Of a stretch of 64,000 nucleotides of DNA, positions 11,915 to 23,690 are shown piece by piece. Source of the stretch: Piper betle. Its lineage: Eukaryota > Streptophyta > Magnoliopsida > Piperales > Piperaceae. Location: assembly GCA_033002965.1 (NCBI GenBank), contig JAURVB010000092.1:1-64000 (forward strand), given 5' to 3'. Position numbers and translations under genes: made by a program. Positions within the stretch are counted from its first letter, which is position 1. Each line of letters opens with the position of its first letter. The notes beneath the pieces were generated by a model that saw only the letters and a program-made list of their open reading frames with translations, made no database searches and was not told where the DNA came from.

Positions 11915-12400
11915 CAGTATTTCAGTCGTTGGATCAAATCCAACGGCTGAAACAAGTCCCCACTTCCCCCTTCTCCATCAATAAATAAGAAAAAAAAATA
12001 GTTTCCGCCCCCGCCGGCCGTCACGTCGCCGCCACCCCCGCCGACGCGATGCCACCCCGGCCGACGTAACCGCAGGGGACGGGGCGGCGGATCTCGCCGC
12101 CCCGCCGCCTTGCGACACCACTGCACCCGGTCCCCCGCCCGCCACCCCGCCGCGCGACGCCCCCCCCCCCCGTTCCCTGCCCACCACCCCACCGCGCGAT
12201 GCCCGCCTGCCACCTTGTCACGGGACGCCCCCCCGTCCCCCGCCCGCCACCCCGCCGCGCCCCCCTCGGTCTCCGCCCACCACCCCGCCACGCCGCGCCC
12301 CCCGTCCCCTGTCGCCGCCCCCCCCCCTGGCCGTCGCCATAGCCGGGCATCCTTCCCGCCCCCTCTACCGTCGCGCCGTTGGATGCTAATCCAATGGCCA
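11915..12400. repeat. GC-rich imperfect minisatellite bordered by hairpins
   Basis: A 380-bp, almost pure C/G block (about 12005-12365) contains at least four imperfect copies of a core like CCCGCCACCCCGCCGCGC, spaced roughly 35-60 bases. It is flanked by two short palindromes with the same stem: CGTTGGATCAAATCCAACGG (about 11928-11948) and GCCGTTGGATGCTAATCCAA (about 12374-12393). Long open frames on both strands are a by-product of the missing A/T and are not taken as genes. It may be an inserted repeat or the remains of a non-autonomous element. Confidence 0.65.
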
Positions 12401-12696
12401 AGATTGCTCTCCAGCGACAGCAATAGTTATTCCATAAAACAATATATAGTTCGTTTAAATTAAATTTATTTTACTGACAGCATTAATTTGATTAGTGTAT
12501 TGTTGAGATCTACGTGGTCAGAAGTAAAATTCACAAAGTAATCAAATCTGTAACAGATGCATCTTTACACGTTGAACTATTCCTGTTTGCCTTTAGAAAC
12601 GTATCAGATATAGAAGTAACCATTATCTAACTACATGTTGGAAAAATTACAGAAGCAATGAACTGTTACTATGTGTAATACTAAACCCAAGCTCCC

Positions 12697-15600
12697 TCAT
12701 TCCGATTTGTTACAAACAAATGATGCCCTCTCCGACAAAGGAACCAACACTTCGTACAGGTTACTGAATACTCCTTTGTCATATATGTTATTCTTTACAA
12801 TTGGCGGCTCTTCTTCTATCGGGGACTTGCGAAAAAACAATTTACATTTGCTTTGCGATGGCTTCTGCTCTCCTTTCATAGCAAGTATGCTAGCCTTTAA
12901 TGCAGCACTGCTCGCCTTAGCTTCATGTATCTTGCGTTGCCAGCTGATGTAGTCTTGCCATTTAAACGTCTGAAGTTCAAAGAATGGTGTCAGAAAATTC
13001 AGAAAACAGCTGGACTGGGAAGATGGCAGGAAAAGGCAGCCAATTTCAAATCTAATTCACAAATTGGCCTTACCTCATTTGTTGTGGTGTTCGTAAGGCA
13101 GAGACGAGCATGATATCCAAAGAAACCCGCCAATAGTAATGATATGACGGCCAAGAATACCAGTAGGAGTATTTGGGTGTTAAACGCACTCAAAAACCAC
13201 TGTTAAATAGTTCAAGAGATATGGATATAAAACAGTGGTTCAAATACCCAGTTAACAAGATGGGAATAAGCATTCATGCGACAACCAGACAAACAATTAC
13301 CTGCACAACATGTGGGGTAAGAGCAGAGAAAGAATTCTGAATACCATAGTAAACTGCAAAGCATTTGAAACATGTGATGAGAAGAAATTCTGGAATTAAA
13401 TAGTATTTGACCATCAGCAAGCTAATCTCTAACCTGTAAGAAGATAAATAACTTTATGTGCCTTAAGCTCCCCTGCAAGAATTAAACCAAGAAGAACTAC
13501 CCCGTATATACACAAAAGAAAGTGCCTGTGAAAAAAGACCACACATTAAGAAAATACCCATCAAAGAATGAACACACAAGTCTCTTCAAAGAACACACGA
13601 ACATAAACTATATCAAAATGTCAAGTTATCATGATACAAACAAATTTTGAACGTATTACACTGGATGAGAATTGGTTCATTCTAGCTGATGTGATTAGAC
13701 AATAAAACCGACCACCTAAGAGTGAGATAGTATGGCAAAATCTGGTGCCATCCTCCACGGTAAGTAAAAGAGACCAAAATGCCAGAAGAAAAGGAATAAA
13801 AAAGTGACATCTAACCATAGCATAAATACAAGATTTGACAGAGTGATGTAGTCGTTAACAGGCATTTGCAATGTTAAAAGCCTCCATTTTCTATGATGAG
13901 CAATCATTTTCTGATACCACCAAACCCATTACATATACTTGCAACATGGCAAGTGAAATGAAGATCACACTACTAAAAGTACAGAGCAAAGTGAAAAAAT
14001 CTCCAGTTTAGGCCTTACCAAAACAAGAAAGCCATGAAGTAGCGAGTGTTTTTCTCCCCAATACAGTTGTTCTGTCATAAGAAAATTTTAAAATTATCAA
14101 GAATGTTTCCCCCAACTATAGCCTCATTAAATCATTAAAAGATGGGAAAGTACCATCCATCCACAGTGATGATCAAATCGTGCCACACAGCGATTGCATA
14201 CGCTGCAGTGCTTGGATCTAGCAGGTCTAGTGCAAACCACAACAAATTTCAATTGTCAGGTCCTAAAGAATTTGAGGGAAAAGAATACAAAAAGTAACCT
14301 AGTGTAAGACCTTACTTCAAAATTTTGCAAGTTGAACATACTTTCTCATCATATATTACATGATCACAAGGATAAGCAGCAACGTAATTTGAGAGATTAT
14401 CAACTGTCACAGTTCCTGGATCAGAAAAGCTGGTCAATATGAAAAGTATAACCCCTACTCCAACAGCCAGACAGCTCACATACCTGCAGACACCAGCAAA
14501 AATTTTAAAATTTCTGGTAAAAATAGCAATAATGCCCAGTTACAACAATAACCCAGGACATACTTGTGCACCTCAGAAACATAGTAATTGGGTACATATT
14601 TGAAGGAAGACATGGCGGAGACGTAAAAAGTTACCCCAATAATCCCGAGATAAAATACCTGTGAATCAACAACAAACATCCTATTGTCATTAAAGGTCAT
14701 AATGTTACAATACTAAGTAAAACTTTAGAAAAACCTCCACCATCTCCAGAGTCTTGATACAAAACAAGGATGACTTGGAAAGTTTATTTAAGAAAATTAA
14801 ATGTTGAGTTAATTCCAATTACATTTTGGGGAGGCCAAAGACTTGTATATAGGCTTTGGGAAAACCTTACTTCTCGAACTATTTTTTGAGTAAGAAAGGC
14901 CCATGAAAGTTTATTGGATCCATACTGGCCCATCAAATGGTATCAAAACACCAAAATTTATCCGACCCCACAGTAATATGAATAATCCAAATTGAAGTCT
15001 TAAAACTTCACCATAACATGTAGGCCAGCATGTATGAGGAGGAGATGATTTGGGTAGCCTAATGAGTAGGAGGCCTCACGGTAACTCGGCTAAATAGACC
15101 AAATCAGAACTTCTCGGAACCTCACCATAGCATGCGTATGTGTGAGGGGAAGATTATTCGGGTGACCTGATGAGTGAGGGAAAGAATTATTGGGTTAATC
15201 CCATATTAGAACAGTTGTGGTGAAGGCCAATGACTTATACATAGGCTTTGGAAAGCCTTATTTCTCGAGAATTTTTGGAGTAAGAGAGGCCTGTGAAAGC
15301 TTATAGGATCCATACCGCCCCCAACAATCAACAAAATCATGGCTGGGCAACCTAGGCTTGCCTGTGAAAGGACATTAAGACCAAAACAGAGAAGTCTGAT
15401 CCATTTGTCTTCACAAAAACGTAACATAATATCAATGCTCTCCACAAATTAAAATTAAGTACTTAGGAACAAGAACCTGCAAAATAGGATTTGGTTTTTC
15501 ACAACAATAACGTTCGGTGGACAGAAAGAAATCCCGGCCCCTTGCACCACAGAAAACAGCTACAAATCGCCTGCAAGAAGGAATGACCATGAATGGAGCT

Positions 15601-15989
15601 CCTACTTGCATAGATTAATGCGTATATTGCATCACATATTACTTGGCAATTAGCACATACACATATTTAGAACGCATTTGCAAAATCATTAGATAAAAAT
15701 TAAGGAATTAAGCATTTCAAACCCTAAGATTCATATATCATTAGAACAGATTCTATAGCACTCAATTGGATAACTTATGATAAGAATTTTTTTAAAAAAA
15801 GAGCATAAGATAAGAAATGGGGAAGAGGGGAAGGGTTTACAGGAAGTAATCGAAAGCGCCGCCGGTGATGAAGAGGTGGAGTTTCTCGACTACGGTGCCC
15901 TGGAAGATGGGCCAGTGGCCGCAGAAGAGGGAGACGACGAGGAGGAGGGTGAGGCAGCCATGGCATACTAGAATCCACTGCAACGCCAT
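12697..15989 (-). CDS. PAT17: DHHC protein S-acyltransferase, PAT17-like
   Basis: Integral membrane enzyme that palmitoylates cysteines of target proteins. Ten exons: 15989-15841, 15570-15477, 14658-14564, 14483-14316, 14226-14154, 14071-14019, 13525-13434, 13353-13301, 13199-13074, 12969-12697. All joins keep frame with GT-AG borders, giving 391 residues, the usual size for this family. The N-terminus ([20 protein letters not shown]) is a transmembrane segment. The zinc-finger/catalytic region spans exons 4-6: [18 protein letters not shown], then [15 protein letters not shown], which varies the usual DHHC as the catalytic HHC, followed by IGEKNTRYF. Later segments include [20 protein letters not shown] and the TTxE-like LTNTTTNE. 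The closest family known to me is Arabidopsis At3g04970 (PAT17), which shares the order of membrane segments and the C-terminal tail. The start was chosen by homology and the first in-frame ATG. Confidence 0.92.
14830..15320. repeat. Duplicated blocks within PAT17 intron 2
   Basis: Two pairs of similar blocks lie in this intron. P1 (about 14830-14935) and P2 (about 15222-15320) share CTTGTATATAGGCTTTGGGA-like and GAGTAAGA(A/G)AGGCC motifs and GGATCCATAC. Q1 (about 15003-15075) and Q2 (about 15115-15180) share TTCACCATA.CATG and GAGGAGAT/GGGGAAGAT motifs. The order P1-Q1-Q2-P2 suggests duplicated or nested repeat insertion. Nothing coding is seen. Confidence 0.55.
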
Positions 15990-17869
15990 CTCCGATCGGT
16001 TCTCCTCCGATTTGCGTCGCCGGCGATGGCCGCTCTCACTACCTTCCGATCTTCGATGGTGTCGCCGTCACCATCCCTACCACGTGCAAGACACCGGCTG
16101 TGAATTCCCCAAAGAGGGTAGACCGGACTCATCTTTACAAATAGCAGTAGTGATTATTTTCTTGGTTACCGAAATTAATTTTTGTAGCCAAGGTAGTTTA
16201 AAGGGCTCATAAAAAAATATTCCCTTTTAACTAAATACAGTTTGTTTCCCTTTGATCTCGAATTAAGCTTATTTCATATAAGCTGATTGGTTTAATTTAT
16301 ATTTATTTATTATATATTTGTTAGTATAATTATGAGTGATAATATGAGCCTTACAACTTTATATATACAGGAATGGTAGGGGAATAACGTGAGAACTTAA
16401 AAACCTGATTTTAATGTATTGGATAAAAAATTATCAGTAATGATGATTCCTAAACTAAATATATAATAATAATTAATTTAAATTCTCATCTTATCGTTTC
16501 TCTATATTGACCGTTATCTGTATATGTTCAAACATTGAATTTCCATCTATACAATGATTAGTGATACTTAAAAATTATTGATAGTGAACAAGAGAAATGA
16601 CATTGACAGTGTGAAGGACTAATTCATCAAGTACTCTCTTACTCCGTTTTAACTAATAAAAACGTTTCAATCTTAAGATGCGGGTGTGTTGAATGCATTG
16701 AATTGAGCTGTAATGTTCAAGATAGATTTTACATTTCAGAAAAAAATAATACAATTCAGCCCACTGAGACGAGTATTCCTCATATAAATATTTTCCCGGA
16801 ATAACATTGTTTTGAACAGGTTACGCTACCGAACAAAAGGTTTATGACCTGACCCATACATATTCTTTTAATAATAATCAGAGCGAAGGGTGGCAACTTT
16901 CACGGAGTTGAAATAATGACTCCAATTACCCTAAGTAAACAAGTGGTTACCCAGCAAACTTTCACGGAGAGGAGGTTTATACACACACATCAGATTTAAT
17001 ATAATAGAAACAATATTGTGATAGGATAATGACAATGCATTTGAAGATAAATTCACCAAACTGCGTGAAATAAAACCCAATTAATTGTTTCATGTTTCAC
17101 ATGTTGCAAGCAATCAAATAAACCAGCCCTTCCTACATAGTGGGCAAGGACCTATCAACCATATATAACAAATTAATAAAGAAAGGAAAGGTTATTCATT
17201 ATAGAGCTTGGTTGTTAATAGAGCAAACTGTTAATAATGTTCTCCTTCAAGTAAGCCTTATATAAAAGAATATTTTTGAGTATATCCTTACAAATTGAAC
17301 AGTTTGTAAAGACATATAGAGAGAGAGAGAAAGAGAGATTATTACTGATGTAGATCTACCATTTTTTTTCTTGTTCTTACCAACCATGCTACCTATTCTC
17401 AAGCGAGCGGCATCGTCTTGTAGCGAGACCGGCAAAGGCCGCTGCGCGCCGAATATGCTAAAACGTCATTGCACGCGTGCAGGGTCAACGTCGCCATAGC
17501 ATTCGTTGGCCAAAGCACAGAAAAATGTATGGTACACAGAGGCAAAAGTGTAGGCTCACCTCCGATCCTTTTTCTTCTCCCCCTAATCCCTGCTCTGATC
17601 CGTTTGTTTCTCCGAAACCCACATCGTTGAAGTTGGAAGACACCGTCATTTTCTCCTCCTCCTTTAGGTACTCATCGTTTGCTTTGAATCTTTCCAACAA
17701 CGTGAATCCTCCAAGTTTTAGTTGTTGAATCGGCCTCTTCATCCTTGAATCATTCCATGCGCGCGCATTAGTGTAATGTTCTATGGTCTAATTTGTTTTG
17801 TTCAGCTAAACGAGAGTGATCGCTAGTCGCTAGTTGTACTACCGCACAAGTGGGAGGGAAGAAGAAGGC
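15990..17869. other. Divergent intergenic region between PAT17 and the Vapyrin-like gene
   Basis: The flanking genes are transcribed away from each other, so both promoters must lie in these 1.9 kb. Sequence near 16000-16130 is GC-richer and may be the PAT17 5' UTR; 16200-17250 is AT-rich. The 17550-17730 stretch is CT-rich and is followed by AT-rich DNA close to the second gene. No TATA box or protein-binding site could be assigned with certainty, and no further gene was recognised. Confidence 0.5.
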
Positions 17870-19302
17870 ATGGATCGGTTGGTGAGCGTGGATGCGAAGG
17901 AGCTAGAGCTGCTCTATCGACCCACCCACCGCACCACCGCCCCCTTCACCATCACCAACCTCATGCACACCATGTCCGTCGCCATCTCCCTCACCACCAC
18001 CACCACCACCACCGCCGGCGACGCCAACTCCTCCTCCGCCCACCTCTTCTCCTTCTCCCCAGCGGCGATATTAATCCTCCCACCCCTCTCATCCGCCACC
18101 TTCTCTCTTGTGCTCGCTCCCACCCCGTCCCTCCCCACCTCCGCCCCCGACTCGGTTCTCGTCCGCTCCACCATGCTCCCAACCGGCCGCGCCTCCCCCG
18201 ATGCCCTACGCCGCCTCTTCTCCTCACCTGGCCGCCATGTCTTCCGCGACGCCTCCCTCTCCGTCTCCCTCGTCGGGCCCCACGCCGTCCGCTCCCTCCT
18301 CCTCCGCGGCGGTTCTTCTCTGGCGACGTTGGAGACTGCCCTCCACCTCTCCCGAGCGATTTCCGGTTGTTCCCCTCCGACCTCGCGGCACTCCTCGTCG
18401 ACGCCGCCCGCGCCGGAAACCATAAGTTCGTCGCCGCGATTCTCGACGCCGGCGCCGATCCGAACCCCGCCGACGGCGTCGAGAACTCCGCTATCGCCGC
18501 CGCAGTGGAGTCGGGCCACGTCGAGGTTGCCCAAGCGCTCCTCGCTGCCGGGGCGAAGCCTGACGGCCGGCTTCTTCTCCTGGCCGCCGAGTTGGCCGCC
18601 GACGACGAAGGCGTCGACCTGCTGGCCGCGCTGGCGGAATCGGCCGCCGACGTGAACTCCGCCGACGAATCCGGCCGGGGCGCCATCCACGAGTCGGCAT
18701 CGCGGGGCCTGGCGGAGGCGGTGCGCGTGCTGGTCGCGCGCGGAGCCGACCCCGGCCTCGCCGACGCCGCCGGGTGGACGCCGCTCCACTGCGCGGCGGC
18801 GGGGAACCACCTTGCGGCCGTGGAGCTGCTCCTCTCCGCCGCGCCGTGCACCAAGTACGCGGTGACAAGGGACGGCAAACCGCCGTTCGCCCTCGCCGAC
18901 GACGAGAACAAGGAGCTGATGGAGTTGCTGCGGCTCGGGGACTGCTTGCACCGGGCGGCGAGCGCAGGCGACGCGGACGGCGTGAGGAACAGTATAGCGC
19001 GGGGGGCGAAGGTGGACGGGCGGGACCAGAACGGGTGGACAGCGCTGCACAGGGCGGCGTGGAAGGGGAGGTCGGAGGTGGTGAAGGTGCTGGTCGAAGC
19101 CGGGGCGCAGATCGACGCCGTGAACGACGCCGGGTACACGCCACTGCAATGCGCGGCGGAGGCCGGGCAGAGCAACGTCGGGCTCTATCTGGAGGCGAAC
19201 GGCGCAAGGGTGAACCATAGAACCGTGAAACGTGTCTGCTCCGTCGGGGGCAACTATAGGAGAAAGGACTTGTACATTCACGAAGGCAACGTGCTTGTGT
19301 AA
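17870..19302 (+). CDS. MSP-domain plus ankyrin-repeat protein, Vapyrin-like
   Basis: Intron-less and very GC-rich. ATG 17870-17872 begins MDRLVSVDAKELEL, as in Vapyrin proteins (MDRLVSVEP...). Residues about 1-140 form a VAP/MSP domain, known to bind FFAT-like partners at membranes. The C-terminal part is ankyrin repeats, for example NHKFVAAILDAGADPN, GWTPLHCAAAGNHLAAVELL and DQNGWTALHRAAWKGRSEVV; the last motif is close to Vapyrin. Vapyrin is needed for arbuscular mycorrhizal and rhizobial entry; this may be Vapyrin itself or the less studied Vapyrin-like paralogue. The frame changes once near 18351-18353 (CCC run): the MSP frame is open to 18655, whereas the ankyrin frame carries the conserved text from about 18355 to the TAA at 19302. 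One missing C would join them into about 477 residues. A true frameshift would leave no ankyrin domain. Confidence 0.82.
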
Positions 19303-19592
19303 ATGTGTTGTTCATTTTTGCGGTTATTGTGTTCTGTATATACGCATTTACTGTATATTTTGAGGAGTGATTTTTTCACCCCAAAATCATTGATAAGTGT
19401 GGTGTTTTTTTTTCTTTTTTCCAAAGCGAATACGCTACCATATTTAAATTTGGAAATCAAAAAATAATAATAATAGTATGTTAATTTCTTGGAAATTTTT
19501 GGTTGATAGCTTGTACTTGATACATACATCAATTTTTTTATTTAGATGTGATCAATTTTAATTGAACTTAAGATATTAGTATATGATTAGTT
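19303..19592. other. 3' flank of the Vapyrin-like gene
   Basis: AT-rich sequence between the stop codon and the solo-LTR target site. It should contain the 3' UTR. No further element is seen. Confidence 0.5.
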
Positions 19593-19597
19593 ATTAA

Positions 19598-22436
19598 TGT
19601 AACACCCCGTTTCGGTTCACCCATGAACCAATCCAGAAATATCACCGGCGACCGAACTGTTCGTTAATCTAGTAGATTCGGTTAAGCCGATCCAGATCTA
19701 CTCTCGGCGTCTCAAGACGGAGATGCAAATATGAAATGCATGAATGAGAACAATTGGATTCTAACGGAGTCCTACATGCATGCCATGACGTGCAAGCAAA
19801 GACAAGACAAAATAATAAATGAGAAACCAAAAGAAAATATATACTATTTTATGAAAATACGGTAACACATAATAATCTACCATGACATTCAATCATTATC
19901 TTATTCGTTTTTACCTGAGCTGAGTCTGAACTCCAAGGCTCCCTACTCATTCATATTTATCAGTTCGTTTCATAACAAGTAATTCACTCAAGCAAACACA
20001 TCAAAATTATCATTTACATAACAATAACACACCATCATTATACGTTTCACGCGGCAGGTACATGTGTGCCCGGTTCCGTACTGCTCCTCCGCAGTCCCGA
20101 CAGCTTTCATCGCTCGCATTCATCACCTATATATATATAGAAAAACTGTCAGTAACGAGTGTTACCGGCCCGAAAAATAACTAATATCAATCTGGCACAG
20201 GAGAGCAAACTCTCCTGTTGAATTAAAACCATATACTTCCTCAAGAACTCTCATCAGGGCACATACGGGAGCCGTTGCCGTCGGGCCGTCGCCCTCAGGT
20301 CAACAGCGTCCCCCTTTCTTTCTCATTCTCATACCTTGGTCATTTCTCTATCGCTTCTCGCATCAAATTTCATTCCTTACTGCCCTCTGCACCTTCCATA
20401 TTACTCCTGGCCTTGAGCACAAAAGGCCGAGCACTCTCAGGCAGTCACCTTCAGTACCCTTTGAACCACAAGTCTAGACATGCGCTGCATTGCAGTACCC
20501 GTAAACCTCCACACTTCTCCAGGTTTGAGGAACTCAAAGGTGGAGTTGTCCGGATCCTTCGGGAACGAAGTGAGTTCTCCCCAGGTCCAGAGCCCGCTCT
20601 TTCGAGCACACGCCCTATCTGAAGACGTGGCCGCAAGTAACCCTCATCTCATCTCTCACCGAAAACGCGAAAACTATACATATATAGGCCTGGGTTGGGA
20701 TTTATACAATAGGCCCGAAGGCAACTTGAGCTGGATCTGAAGTTCGAAAACAAACTCGAGGGATCTCATCCGCGATGGTTATTAATCCGAAAAAAGAACA
20801 GTTGGCTAAATGACCCGAGTTAAGTGGGATCCGATAAAACTCCACTTAACTCGTCCTGCACATGATAAATCAAATACACTATAGAGTAGCGTAAAACAGA
20901 GAACGAGTCCTAAACGGACCTAGTAGAAGCTCCAAACGGGTCCACGCACCTAGGCGGCGAGCTCCTATACCGTACCTACACAATCAAGCTAAAAACTAAC
21001 GCCCGCATGATGAATCACACATCCTATAGCATGCACATACAATTAACACAATCACGCATCAATCAACACACATCAACCTATATCAATTCTAGCAATTCTA
21101 CTTAGGCTAGTTTGCATTAGATCATGATCATTACCTAGTTACCCTAATTAATTTCTTAGCCTCCATTTTTAACACCACTCAATCAAACAAATTTCATATT
21201 TTATCCTTAATCAAATCTACATTTATATATATATTATAACACACAATTCATCAATCCCATCATGCAATTCTAATAATCAATACTTTCAAATAATTAAGTT
21301 AAAATAAATTATACCTCGCGTCGTCGAAAATCGGCGACGGCTAGGGTTTCCGTTTCGTGGCTAGAAACTCGAATTCGGCACCTAGCGGTGTCCGAAGTCA
21401 GATCAGATTGGACCGGGTGTGTTCGGTGGATGATCCGGCGAATTTCCCACGAATCCAATTTTCCGGCGGCGGTTTTCCGGCGAGTGTCGGCAGTTTTCCG
21501 GCGGATTCCGGCGGTTTTCCGGCGATGATTCGGGACGGGGCAATCAAGGGGTCTATCGGCACCAGCTCGACGAGCTTGGTCCAATGGTGGTGTCAAACAA
21601 GGCAGCCGGGGCGGCGATGGCCATCGGCGGCGGCGTCGAAAATGGGTGGCGGCGGCGGCGTGCTCCGATCAGGGCTGCGGCCGGCCTCGACGGCGGTCGG
21701 GATGATGGGGGAAACGTCGGCGACGGCGAGAGGGTGGTCGTCGGGGTCACAGTGGCGGTGGAGCGGCCCGGACGGCGGCGAATCGACGAGGGAGCGTGTC
21801 GCGGCTTGTGGGGCGATTCCGGCGTCGTGGCGGCGAGACAGTGGCCGGGGTGGGTCGTGGCGGCACGGCGACTGCACGGCGGGGTGGGGCGGCGTTGATC
21901 GCGGCTGCACGTGTCGGCGTCGGTGCGGCGGTGGCGGCAAGGGTTTGGGGTGAGGAAGGTGTCGGGGAAGATGAAGGGGCGTGCGATGGCATTTTTGTAA
22001 ATTAAACTTGACTCGACTTCGACTCGAGTCAATAATAATAACTATCTCCTAATAAATCCTAAAAAAATCCAAAAAATTGGGAAAAATCCCGTAAAATCAA
22101 ACGAACATAGCAACATCCAAATGATATGTTCTATAACTAATAACCCACCCAAACTCACCTATATCGCGTCCTAATTCGTCATTCGGCCCTAAAAATATTC
22201 TACGATAAAATAAAAATAACAATCAATACTGCATACCTCCATATACTTGATAACCCATTTTTCATCATCTTTTTGATGTTATCATCGTATACTTGAGCAT
22301 ACATGACCCTTATCGCTCATAATTCACAGCTGGCCTCAATTCAGCTCGTGGTCCATCAAGCGGACTTGACTCAAACCGATAGTTGAACCGACTGCTTCAT
22401 TCCTGTAAAACTCTGATTCGAATCACGAGTTTTACA
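19598..22436. mobile_element. Solo LTR, ~2.84 kb, with 5-bp target duplication
   Basis: The left end is TGTAACACCCCGTTTCGG and the right end GAGTTTTACA, so the termini are TGTAA...TTACA, the TG...CA ends of an LTR. The same five bases, ATTAA, flank it at 19593-19597 and 22437-22441. No gag-pol frame lies inside, and no second LTR was noticed, so it is best read as a solo LTR left by LTR-LTR recombination. TGTAACACCCC starts are common in large plant Ty3/gypsy LTRs (inference). A GC-rich segment (about 21330-21990) gives long spurious frames on both strands. Confidence 0.85.
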
Positions 22437-23299
22437 ATTAAAGGGTTGAATAAAAAGAAGATTGGTAGGAAAGAGGAACCTGAAGACCTAAGAAGTGGTA
22501 TGTGTGGGCATCTCTGGGGATCATATGTATGCTTCAAGTGGTTTATGTACTACCGAATATCTGAACCCAGAGTAAAAAGAAAGTGATCACTGTACTTTAT
22601 ATATGGTCTACGAGTTCGATGCAGCTCATATAATCTTCGTAATCTTCAATTTGGTGAATGAGTGTGATGATATTAGTTAACGCCTTGTTCGTTCCCGTTG
22701 TGAATTGTAATCTTGGACAGAAGGTAAGAAGGAACTGCGATATGTATGGCATTGTTGTCCCTCCCAAAATACTATTCCATTGGATTTGATGTCTTCTTTT
22801 TCGTTCTCCAAGCATGTTGGATGCCTTCTTCGAAGTACTCATGTATGTTCTTATTATGTACATGACAGATAGTTCCAACCAGCCTGCATCGTTGATTATC
22901 CATGTTTTCGTCCATGGCTATCTGTCCGAATGTTGGGGTAAGGTAAAGATGAGAGACGATTATGAACGGCAAACTGCAAAACGGAAAAATATTTCATTAT
23001 GCTCTCTAATTGATTATAAGTAGATGCATCATTAATCAGACATGAATGGTACTAATTGGATGTTAACAAGTAACTCTCACTTGGTAGAACTCACAATCTT
23101 GGCCGTTAATACTGAAGTACCGATCCTGGAAGTCTGCTTCTTGCATGCAGCTTATATTGAAATTTGAAAAACGATGCTTAGAATCAAAGTATAGCTTTCT
23201 AAATTGTCTCAAAGGTAAAAAATATACGAAGATAGAGGTGGTTAGTACAAGTTTAGACAAGTAAAATTATTAGTTTATCAGGGTGACTTAATTAATAAA

Positions 23300-23690
23300 G
23301 GGCATGTTTATTTGTTCTCAAATTACATGAAATGTAAAATTTGAAAGTTAAAAATTTCAAATTACATAAAACAAATACAAAATTAGGAGATAAAAAATTT
23401 CTTTTTTTTAGATGTCCTGAAATTTAATTAAATGAAAATTTATTTTCGGTTAAAACAAATCTATATAAAAATTTAATTTTTATTGTAAAAGACAAAAGGA
23501 ATTAGTATAAATTTTGGGATGTATGCACGTGAGAAGAAAATATTTCATTTTCGTTTTATTTCCTTAATATCTAAATGCGTAAGGAACTTTTTAAAATTTT
23601 TATGTTATTTTATTACATTGTATTTTTATTTCTTGTGATTTTTTTTCATTTGCATTATTTTTATGTCAACTAAATGATACGAATGGAACA
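23300..23690. repeat. AT-rich MITE-like repeat, family B copy 2
   Basis: It begins GGGCATGTTTATTTGTTCTC and contains a TTCATTTTCGTTTTATTTCC stretch and the end motif TTTTTATGTCAACTAAATGA. It shares motif order with the copies at 1895-2175 and 35790-36095. The right end is not well defined. Confidence 0.5.

Larger units (their letters stand above)
10145..12696. other. Intergenic: BSL1 upstream region, AT-rich spacer and GC-rich repeat
   Basis: The first few hundred bases should hold the BSL1 5' UTR and promoter, including a TTCC microsatellite (10264-10308). From about 10700 to 11900 the DNA is AT-rich with no recognisable gene. A GC-rich repeat block follows at 11915-12400. The stretch up to 12696 should include the 3' UTR of the PAT17-type gene. 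No TATA box can be assigned with confidence. Confidence 0.6.

Noticed and set aside
11833..12463. Overlapping long ORFs on both strands (up to 196 codons)
   Set aside because: They arise from the C/G-only repeat, which lacks stop codons. Residues are Gly/Arg/Pro runs with no domain.
17914..19315. Antisense ORFs of 455, 394 and 274 codons opposite the MSP/ankyrin gene
   Set aside because: Shadows of a very GC-rich coding strand; the plus strand carries clear MSP and ankyrin motifs.
21309..22032. Open frames of up to 198 codons in the solo LTR
   Set aside because: The segment is GC-rich LTR sequence; frames on several strands overlap and show only Arg/Gly/Pro-rich text.
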